NCBI GenBank assembly: GCA_020636355.1
Contig: JACJYB010000011.1
Span: 1 to 64,000 of the forward strand
DNA from: Lewinellaceae bacterium
GTDB lineage: Bacteria; Bacteroidota; Bacteroidia; Chitinophagales; Saprospiraceae
Direction: 5' to 3'
Length of the DNA: 64,000 nucleotides
Below are positions 27,240-33,965 of this stretch, one piece after another. A program made the position numbers and the translations under genes. Positions within the stretch are counted from its first letter, which is position 1. Each line of letters starts with the position of its first letter. The notes under the pieces are model-generated. The model was not told the origin of the DNA and made no database searches. It worked only from the letters and a program-made list of their open reading frames with translations.

Positions 27240-27599
27240 AAAATTAGAAATTTCTATATATATAGCTTTTTTATATTTAAATTTCTTCTTATATTTGATA
27301 CGGAGAAGAAAAAAAGCCCGAATTAGACTAGCTAATCCAGGCTCTCTAGACTAAGGTCTCAAAATAAGAAAACTACAATTTGTCTGGGTAGTACAATATT
27401 GGAATGAATGATTAGAACCAGATTAAATCAAGCAAGTTTTATGCCAAAAACTTGTAATATGAATGAAATAATCGGTTTTGACTTCTTCTGATATTGTACT
27501 CTTCCTGGGCATTTTCTACCCGAAGATTTGAAACCCTTTCCATGGGTAAAGATAGAGATTCTGCTTTTCAATTTCAATTTTTTTCCCTACTTCTGTTGC
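27240..27599. other. AT-rich intergenic region with nested inverted repeats
   Basis: No ORF of note lies in this 360-bp gap. It holds AGAAATTT/AAATTTCT (27246-27253 and 27279-27286) around the palindrome CTATATATATAG (27254-27265), an imperfect 12-bp hairpin at 27315-27343, the inverted pair AGTACAATAT/ATATTGTACT (27390-27399 and 27491-27500) and, inside that pair, the hairpin CAAGTTTT/AAAACTTG (27433-27454). The nesting suggests RNA structure rather than chance; see findings. Confidence 0.5.
27308..27343 (-). terminator. Terminator-like hairpin reading on the minus strand
   Basis: On the minus strand AGCCTGGATTAG (27343-27332) pairs with CTAATTCGGGCT (27326-27315), 10 of 12 positions, 5-nt loop, followed by seven T (27315-27309). 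No minus-strand coding gene ends nearby: the closest, the SMP-30 gene, stops at 28093. It would therefore terminate a non-coding transcript or read-through antisense to the ATPase gene. Confidence 0.45.
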
Positions 27600-28133
27600 A
27601 TGATATTTTCTGTTACCGGGCCTGAAAGTTCAGGTAAAACCACCCTTTGTCACAGCATTCATTTGACAACCAATTGGTTATGGATACCCGAATACAGTCG
27701 AAACTATCTTCGTCGACCACCGGTCAGCTCAATTCAGGAAATGATCCTGCGCATTGCATCGGCACAGTCATCCCTGGAGACCCTCCAGTGCTACAAGGAA
27801 ACCTGTACTTTATCCGATACCGATTCGTACACATTCGCCATATGGTGGCTGGATAAGGTGGGCAACCGGTTACCTCCCCTCCTCAGTGCCTGGTTGGAGA
27901 AAAGCAAAAACACCTATCAGCATGTTTTTTTATGTTATCCTGATATTCCCTGGGAAGCGGACCCTCTGCGGGAAGATGAAACCCGCCGTACAAAGCTATT
28001 TCAGGACTATTTGGATCTTCTTTCAGCGCAATCCGTTCCCTTTACCCTTCTCAAAGGGCCGCATGTGGAACGCAAAGCCCTGGCGATTGAAATCATTGAG
28101 TCAATTTCTTCACCAGGTTCGTTTCCAGTTTGA
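27600..28133 (+). CDS. NadR/Ttd14-like AAA family ATPase
   Basis: The 177-residue protein starts MIFSVTGPESSGKTTLCHSI, a P-loop (GPESSGKTT) nearly identical to that of the kinase domain of NadR. PEYSRNYL and SDTDSYTFAIWW are further AAA_28-type motifs, and the lid-like segment REDETRRTKLFQDYL follows. The family phosphorylates or binds small nucleosides (ribosylnicotinamide in NadR), but no nucleotidyltransferase domain is fused here, so nicotinamide riboside kinase activity is only a suggestion. An in-frame ATG at 27528 would add a hydrophobic leader and is not preferred. Its 3' end overlaps the converging SMP-30 gene by 41 bp. Confidence 0.72.
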   Translation: MIFSVTGPESSGKTTLCHSIHLTTNWLWIPEYSRNYLRRPPVSSIQEMILRIASAQSSLETLQCYKETCTLSDTDSYTFAIWWLDKVGNRLPPLLSAWLEKSKNTYQHVFLCYPDIPWEADPLREDETRRTKLFQDYLDLLSAQSVPFTLLKGPHVERKALAIEIIESISSPGSFPV

Positions 28134-29142
28134 TTCGCATGATGTAGTCATCGGCGGTCATAAACAACTCTGAAAAGTCACTATTAAAACTACAATTGGC
28201 TGTAGCCTGTCCAGTACGGATGACCCCAAGTGGCTCCCCTTGCGCGTTGATCACCCAGATACCCCCCGGACCCGATGCAAATAGTGTTCCTGTAGGATGA
28301 ACTCTTAACCCATCCGGCAATCCGGGATTGTGATTGTTGACCTGGTCAGTAACATCCAGGAAAATTCTCTTGTCTGAAATCGTCCCGCTGTCGCTCAGGG
28401 TATAGGCGTACCAAATGGCTGCTAAAGGATCGGAATTAGCAACGTACAATGTGTGCTCATCCGGCGACAAAGCAATCCCATTTGGGCGACTCACCGTATC
28501 CAGCAAGACAACATCTCCCGCGGCATCGACGCGATAGATCCCCTGGAATGGAATTTCTTTGGAACTATCTTGCATGTTGTTGATGAGTCCATAAGGAGGA
28601 TCCGTGAAGAACATGTGGCCGCGATGATCAAAAACCACATCATTAGGGCTATTAAATCGCTTACCCTGATAATGATCCGCAAGCGTCGCAAACGTTGGCA
28701 ATGGGTTTGACAAGGGGGCATCCAGCTTCGCCACCCTGCGATCGCCATGCTGACAAAGTACGAGGTCTCCTTCCGGGCTCAAGGTCAATCCATTCGAGCC
28801 CATTTCTCCTGGGCGGGGTATTGTGCCGGTATAACCACTAGGTTTTAGCCACTCCCAGGCACCCTTTCCTTCTTGCCAGGCAAAAACGGTGTTAACAGGT
28901 ACGTCCGAAAATACATAGTAGCCTTCTGCAGCAAGCCAAACCGGTCCCTCCGTCCATGTATATCCGCTATCCAGAACCTCAATCACCGCTTCACGCGCTA
29001 TGTATTCATTGATCCGTAAGTCTTTCCGATCCACGGTACCTGTCGTAGAATAAAGGCTTACTGGCACTTCTTTTGGAGCATCCGGTGATGAACAGGCACC
29101 CAGAAATGCCATCAAAACCACAAGACCCTTCCATCTTATCAT
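28093..29142 (-). CDS. SMP-30/gluconolactonase/LRE-like lipoprotein
   Basis: The 349-residue product has a lipoprotein signal (LVVLMAFLGACSSPD, lipobox LGAC) and then an SMP-30-type six-bladed propeller. TEGPVWLAAEGYYVFSDVP contains the metal-binding Glu, FNSPNDVVFDHRGHMFFTDPPYG the Asn and the DPPYG motif, and RPNGIALSPDEHTLYVANSD the second Asn/Asp region. Such proteins hydrolyse sugar lactones or related esters with a divalent metal. Being lipidated, it should act in the periplasm or at the outer membrane. The gene lies 51 bp downstream of the formate dehydrogenase genes on the same strand, so read-through is possible, but no functional link is evident. Confidence 0.85.
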   Translation of the reverse strand: MIRWKGLVVLMAFLGACSSPDAPKEVPVSLYSTTGTVDRKDLRINEYIAREAVIEVLDSGYTWTEGPVWLAAEGYYVFSDVPVNTVFAWQEGKGAWEWLKPSGYTGTIPRPGEMGSNGLTLSPEGDLVLCQHGDRRVAKLDAPLSNPLPTFATLADHYQGKRFNSPNDVVFDHRGHMFFTDPPYGLINNMQDSSKEIPFQGIYRVDAAGDVVLLDTVSRPNGIALSPDEHTLYVANSDPLAAIWYAYTLSDSGTISDKRIFLDVTDQVNNHNPGLPDGLRVHPTGTLFASGPGGIWVINAQGEPLGVIRTGQATANCSFNSDFSELFMTADDYIMRIKLETNLVKKLTQ

Positions 29143-29193
29143 GATTGAGGTTTTTATTGCAGGCTGAAGTTACAGAAATTTCCTCAGGCTATT

Positions 29194-31974
29194 TCAGACT
29201 GGCACGGTCTGCCGATATTTCCCTTTTGATTTTCGAATACGGACGGACACGACCTTGTATTCGGGGCATTTGGCTTCGGAATCGTGTACGTCGGATGTGA
29301 TGTTGTTCACCATTATTTCAGGAAAATGAAAGGTCGTACTCAGTACGCCCGGGTTGACCTCATGGGTCAATTTCGCTTTAATATCAACCTTGCCGCGGGG
29401 TGATTCCACACAGACCATATCTCCGGTGTCAATTCCATGGATTACGGCATCTTCCGGATGAATCAACAGAAAATCTTCCGTTAATATTTCCACATTTTTG
29501 GTCCGGCGAGTCATCGCACCACAGTTGTAATGTTCCAGCTCCCGGTTCGTTGTCAAGATGTAAGGGTAATCCTTCTCAAATTCGGACCTTTCCCGCGATT
29601 CCTCAAATCCGTGAAACTCAAATCGCCCTTTGCCTCGTTTGAAGGATTCCACATGGATTATTTTGGAGTCGACACCATCCGGGGAAACGGGCCACTGTTT
29701 GCCATTGGTACCTAACTCTTCCCAGCGTATGCCGGCAAAAAACGGAACGATACCAGCAATTTCTTCCAAAACCGCCGGCGCCGAATAGTCTGGTTGAGGA
29801 TACCCCATACGCTGCATGACTTCTGCGATAATCTGGCCGTCCGGCTTGGTTCCCGGCAATGGATCTATTACCTGATTTACCCGCTGAACACGGCGTTCTC
29901 CATTGGTAAAAGTTCCACTCTTTTCCAAAAAGGACGATGCCGGCAAGACCACATCGGCATATTTTGCGGTTTCTGTCATAAATAATTCCTGAACGACGAC
30001 CAGATCAATGGATTCAAGCGCCCGGATCACCTTTTGTGTGTTTGGGTCCGTCTGCACCACATCCTCGCCGATGATCCAAATCGCCTTTAGCTTGCCTTGC
30101 AAAGCGGCGTCAAACATCTCCGGTATTTTGTAGCCCACGTGCCGGGGCAATTCTACACCATAATACGATTCATAACGATTGCGTACATCCTCCCGGGTAA
30201 TATCGAGGTATCCTGCGCCCTGGTGTGGTTGAACCCCCATGTCTGCAGAACCCTGCACATTATTCTGGCCCCGTAACGGATTTACCCCTACGCCCGGGCG
30301 TCCAATATTTCCGGTCAGCATCGCCAGCTCGGCAATTTGCATAACGGTAAAAGTTCCCTGGGAATGCTCCGTGACACCCAACCCATGAAAAGACATGGCA
30401 TTTGGCGCGGAAGCATAGGCAATCGCCGCTTCACGAACCAAAGCCCGGGGCACGCCGGACACGGCTTCCATGGCATCCATATCAAGGTTCAGCAGGGCGT
30501 CCGCAAAGGACTGAAAGCCCTCGGTGCGCTGATCAATAAATTGCTGATCCACCAGGCCCTCCTGGACGATGAAATACATCATCATATTTAGCACGGCAAC
30601 ATTGGTTCCCGGTCGCAATTGAAGATGGTAGTGCGCATATTTCGCCAATTCGGTTTCACGGGGGTCAATCACAATGGTTGTGACGCCCTGCATGGTTTTT
30701 TGCTTCATACGGGCTCCGGTAACCGGATGTGCATCCGTCGGGTTTGCCCCAATGACCAGAATGCAATTGGTATGATTAAGGTCCTCCACCGAGTTGGTTG
30801 CGGCGCCTGTGCCAAATGTGCGCTGCATGCCTAATGCTGTCGGCGAATGGCAAACCCTGGCACAACCGTCGATGTTGTTGGTACCTACCACTGCACGGAT
30901 AAATTTCTGCATCAGGTAATTTTCCTCGTTGGTACATCTGGAAGACGATATCCCGGCGATGGCATCTGCACCATAATCTGAAAGATATGCCTGCAGGCGT
31001 TCTGTGATAAAATGATAAGCTTCCTCCCAAGTCACTTCCTCGAACTGGCCGTTTCTTTTGATCAACGGATGCCGCAGGCGTTCCGGATGATTGTAAAACT
31101 GGAAAGCATACCGGCCTTTCAAGCAGGTATGCCCGTGATTGACCTCTGCATCGTAAGGCGCCCGAATGGAAAGGATCTCATGGTCACCCCGGGTCGCGAC
31201 CTCCAGGTTACAGCCAACACCGCAATAAGTACATACTGTCCTGGTTTTGGAGGTTGCCAGGATCGCCTTTGATTGGAATACATCGCTGATGGCCGATGTT
31301 GGGCAGGCTTGGGCACAGGCGCCACAGCTGACACAATCTGATTCCAAAAATTGTTTATCCGCTCCTTTTACAATATGGGCGTCAAAACCACGTCCTGCCA
31401 TGGTCAGGACAAATTGTCCCTGAACTTCATCGCAAGCCCGGACACAGCGGTAACAATTAATGCATTTCGATAGATCGGATACCATGTATGGATGGCTGAG
31501 ATCTTTGGGACGGTCCGTATGTTGTGCTCCTGCCGGATAGCGCACTTCACGGATTCCTACCTGAGCCGCCACATGCTGCAATTCGCAGTTTCCATTTACT
31601 TCACAAGTCAGACAATCCAGCGGATGATCGGTAAGAACCAGTTCCAGGATATTTTTCCGTAGTCGTTGTACTTTTTGTGAACTGGGGAACAAGTGCATTC
31701 CGGGAGCCAGCGGAGTATGGCAGGAAGCGACCACTTTACGTGGTCCCGAGGCATTTGTAGCAACTTCTATGCTGCAGACCCGGCAGGAACCGAAAGGATC
31801 CAGATTCGGAGCATCACAAAGAGTTGGCACCAATTGTGAACCGAGATGGCGTCTGATAAACTGCAACATGGTCTCCCCTTTCTCATAAGCATAGGGTTTT
31901 CCATCAATGTATGCCATTGTTCCATTCAAAGGTTCAGGAATCGGTCGCTTATTTTCCTTAGGAGTGACTAACAT
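29194..31974 (-). CDS. Formate dehydrogenase alpha subunit, NAD-linked type (Cys form)
   Basis: The 926-residue protein starts at the ATG at 31974 (MLVTPKENKRP), overlapping the upstream flavoprotein gene by 17 bp. The N-terminus has a 2Fe-2S domain (GSCRVC preceded and followed by Cys), a His-Cys3 cluster motif (HPLDCLTCEVNGNC) and two 4Fe-4S motifs (CINCYRCVRAC, CVSCGACAQAC). A bis-MGD oxidoreductase follows: CTYCGVGCNLEV with GHTCLKGRYAF for the 4Fe-4S cluster, and DGCARVCHSPT where the Mo-ligating residue is Cys, not selenocysteine. The C-terminal molydopterin domain ends with HFPEIMVNNIT. It should oxidise formate to CO2 and pass electrons to the NuoE-NuoF partner and NAD+. The N-terminal extension possible upstream of 31974 is unconserved and rejected. 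Confidence 0.88.
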   Translation of the reverse strand: MLVTPKENKRPIPEPLNGTMAYIDGKPYAYEKGETMLQFIRRHLGSQLVPTLCDAPNLDPFGSCRVCSIEVATNASGPRKVVASCHTPLAPGMHLFPSSQKVQRLRKNILELVLTDHPLDCLTCEVNGNCELQHVAAQVGIREVRYPAGAQHTDRPKDLSHPYMVSDLSKCINCYRCVRACDEVQGQFVLTMAGRGFDAHIVKGADKQFLESDCVSCGACAQACPTSAISDVFQSKAILATSKTRTVCTYCGVGCNLEVATRGDHEILSIRAPYDAEVNHGHTCLKGRYAFQFYNHPERLRHPLIKRNGQFEEVTWEEAYHFITERLQAYLSDYGADAIAGISSSRCTNEENYLMQKFIRAVVGTNNIDGCARVCHSPTALGMQRTFGTGAATNSVEDLNHTNCILVIGANPTDAHPVTGARMKQKTMQGVTTIVIDPRETELAKYAHYHLQLRPGTNVAVLNMMMYFIVQEGLVDQQFIDQRTEGFQSFADALLNLDMDAMEAVSGVPRALVREAAIAYASAPNAMSFHGLGVTEHSQGTFTVMQIAELAMLTGNIGRPGVGVNPLRGQNNVQGSADMGVQPHQGAGYLDITREDVRNRYESYYGVELPRHVGYKIPEMFDAALQGKLKAIWIIGEDVVQTDPNTQKVIRALESIDLVVVQELFMTETAKYADVVLPASSFLEKSGTFTNGERRVQRVNQVIDPLPGTKPDGQIIAEVMQRMGYPQPDYSAPAVLEEIAGIVPFFAGIRWEELGTNGKQWPVSPDGVDSKIIHVESFKRGKGRFEFHGFEESRERSEFEKDYPYILTTNRELEHYNCGAMTRRTKNVEILTEDFLLIHPEDAVIHGIDTGDMVCVESPRGKVDIKAKLTHEVNPGVLSTTFHFPEIMVNNITSDVHDSEAKCPEYKVVSVRIRKSKGKYRQTVPV

Positions 31975-33637
31975 CTGAATAATTTGTTTCGGATTTGAAA
32001 AAAGGTTCGAGCTCTTGCCTGAAATACTGGATGGCATTTCGCACAGGCAAAGGAATTCCACCACCATGTGCACAAAGAGAACCCGACTCCAGCGTGAAAA
32101 GCAAGTCATCCAATAATACGGGATCAATTTGTTGTTCACCGGTAGCTGCCCTGGTAAAAAGCTCCTCGGCTCGTTTGGTTCCTAAGCGGCATGGAAAGCA
32201 CTTACCGCAACTTTCATGCGCCGCAAACCGGAAGAGGTCTGCCAGGTAGTTAATCAAGGGCATCGTGTGCGGGATCGCCAGTATGGAAGCGTGGCCCAAT
32301 AAAAATCCAGCCTGCGTGAATGATTCAAAATCAATGGTCAGCGTTCGGAATTTCTGTGCTGGCACCAGTCCTCCAAGCGGGCCCCCGATATGCAAAGCTT
32401 TGACTGGTATCCTGAATCCTCCGGCATCATTAATCACTGCCTCTAAAGGAGTACCCATTTCAACTTCATAAATGCCAGGCTTTTGGAAATGCCCGTCCAG
32501 ACTCAACAACTTGGTCCCTGGAGATGCGGGAGTTCCAATAGATGCATAATAGCTCCCCCCTTGGAGGAGTATTGTCGGCAAAGCAGCCAACGTTTCTACA
32601 TTATTAACCACGGTTGGCTTCCCGAAGAGGCCCGATTGAGCAGGATATGGTGGACGGACACGTACCTCCGGTCGTTGTCCTTCAATCGAATTAATCAATG
32701 CCGTTTCTTCCCCGCAGATGTATGCACCTCTGGCGTGGATTGTTTTGAACCGGAACCCAAATCCGCTTTCCAACATCTTATCCCCGGCCAGTCCGCTATG
32801 ATAGAAGTCTTTTATGGCCTGATCGACGCGCCGGATGGCCTCCGGGTATTCCGCCCGGATGTAGAGTACACCCCACTCCGCTCCGGTCACGTATCCTGCA
32901 ATCAGCATGCCCAACAACAGCCGGTGCGGTTGATGCTCAAGTAAATACCGATCCGAATAGGCCCCGGGGTCCCCTTCATCTGCATTACAAATAATAAATT
33001 TTGGATCGCCTTCCGCTTGCCGACAAAAGGCTAATTTCTGTCCAATTGGAAATCCTGCCCCACCGCGACCACGTAATCCTGAACGCTGGATGTCTGCAAG
33101 AAGATTTTCCGGATTGCTTTGAAGTACCTGCTGTATAGCTGTAGTGCATGCTTCCAAAGGAAAATCAGTCTGAGTAAGTATGGCTTGACCAATGGAAGTC
33201 ACCCGATAATGGTCCGCAACTTCAGATCCGCCACGCACAATCGATTCGATGTTTTCGATCGCATCACCCGAATAATTGGCCCCGGCATAGTGGAAAGCAC
33301 TATTCTCGTGACATCGTCCCAGACAGCACATTTCTCCAATGGAATCCGGTGGAAAAACCCGGCTTAATTGTTCACGTACATCGAATTGAGTGCCCGCATT
33401 CAGACAGGCAGATCCATTGCAAATGTATACTTGCTTTCCTTTATTCTCCGGCCTTAGAAAATCATAAAATGTAGCGGCTCCGTAGGTATTGGCCGTACCA
33501 ATTAAAAAGGATTGAGCGAGTTGCTCAAGTTGTTCGGGATCCGGTGTGCCATCAGTCTCTCCAAGCTTTCCCAACTGCTCAAACAATCCCTGCTCTAGAC
33601 CTTTTCTCCCCGACAGCGCACTCAAATTCTTTGACAT
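31958..33637 (-). CDS. NuoE-NuoF fusion, NADH-binding/diaphorase subunit of formate dehydrogenase
   Basis: The 559-residue protein joins a thioredoxin-like 2Fe-2S domain (CNGSACLNAG and MCCLGRCHENS, about residues 70-115) to a NuoF-type flavoprotein. FMN and NADH motifs are present: LRGRGGAGFPIGQK, CNADEGDPGAYSDRYLLE and GAYICGEETALINSIEGQRPE. The 4Fe-4S motif ESCGKCFPCRLG and a distal Cys (GSLCAHGGG) close the domain. It would take electrons from the alpha subunit and reduce NAD+, as in the soluble FdsABG-type complexes, with the gamma and beta subunits fused. The gene comes first and overlaps the alpha gene by 17 bp. Complex I is an alternative home, but no nuo membrane genes are present. 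Confidence 0.87.
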   Translation of the reverse strand: MSKNLSALSGRKGLEQGLFEQLGKLGETDGTPDPEQLEQLAQSFLIGTANTYGAATFYDFLRPENKGKQVYICNGSACLNAGTQFDVREQLSRVFPPDSIGEMCCLGRCHENSAFHYAGANYSGDAIENIESIVRGGSEVADHYRVTSIGQAILTQTDFPLEACTTAIQQVLQSNPENLLADIQRSGLRGRGGAGFPIGQKLAFCRQAEGDPKFIICNADEGDPGAYSDRYLLEHQPHRLLLGMLIAGYVTGAEWGVLYIRAEYPEAIRRVDQAIKDFYHSGLAGDKMLESGFGFRFKTIHARGAYICGEETALINSIEGQRPEVRVRPPYPAQSGLFGKPTVVNNVETLAALPTILLQGGSYYASIGTPASPGTKLLSLDGHFQKPGIYEVEMGTPLEAVINDAGGFRIPVKALHIGGPLGGLVPAQKFRTLTIDFESFTQAGFLLGHASILAIPHTMPLINYLADLFRFAAHESCGKCFPCRLGTKRAEELFTRAATGEQQIDPVLLDDLLFTLESGSLCAHGGGIPLPVRNAIQYFRQELEPFFKSETNYSDVSHS

Positions 33638-33819
33638 AACTTTTGCTCTTTATCCCCTTGAAATGCTATGAAGATAGTTAATTTATTGTTCGAAGTCCAG
33701 CCCCTCTCCGGAGACACCTGGAATTGCCATCGTGTCTTAATTTACAGCAAAAAATATTCCACGCACCAGCTGATCCCCTGAAAAAGAATCAAAAAATAGG
33801 GATAGATTCCGAGATGTAT

Positions 33820-33827
33820 TACCTTTA
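33820..33827 (+). promoter_or_regulatory. Possible -7 element for the TPP riboswitch transcript
   Basis: TACCTTTA differs from TAnnTTTG only at the last base and ends 11 bp before the riboswitch begins, the expected distance for a leader that starts with the aptamer. No clear -33 box is visible. Confidence 0.3.
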
Positions 33828-33837
33828 CAATTGAGAC

Positions 33838-33913
33838 TCAAGTGGGGTGCCGTACATTAAACCGGCTGAGATCAAACCCAATGAACCTGCCCAGGTAATG
33901 CTGGGAAGGGAAA
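33838..33913 (+). promoter_or_regulatory. TPP riboswitch (THI element)
   Basis: All conserved blocks of the thiamine pyrophosphate aptamer appear in order: GGGGTGCC at the 5' arm, GGCTGAGAT (33864-33872), ACCC (33876-33879), TGAACCTG (33882-33889), GGTAATGC (33894-33901) and GGGAA (33908-33912). The P2/P3 arm carries CTGAGA and the P4/P5 arm TGAACCTG...GGTAATGC, which bind the pyrimidine and the pyrophosphate. Downstream, CCCAGC (33927-33932) can pair with GCTGGG (33900-33905) inside the aptamer, and AGCCA (33914-33918) with TGGCT (33946-33950), followed by TTTTTT (33956-33961). These look like alternative expression-platform pairings, so control by attenuation or start-site masking is inferred. 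Confidence 0.93.
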
Positions 33914-33965
33914 AGCCAGGAGCTACCCCAGCTTACTGGATTAGTTGGCTCAAAATTTTTTAACC

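Noticed and set aside
30780..30870. Selenocysteine at the formate dehydrogenase active site
   Set aside because: The codon at the Mo-ligand position in CARVCHSPT is a normal Cys codon; no in-frame TGA occurs in the gene.
31975..32139. N-terminal extension of the formate dehydrogenase alpha subunit
   Set aside because: These 55 codons overlap the NuoE-NuoF fusion gene and resemble no known domain; the ATG at 31974 fits the family better.
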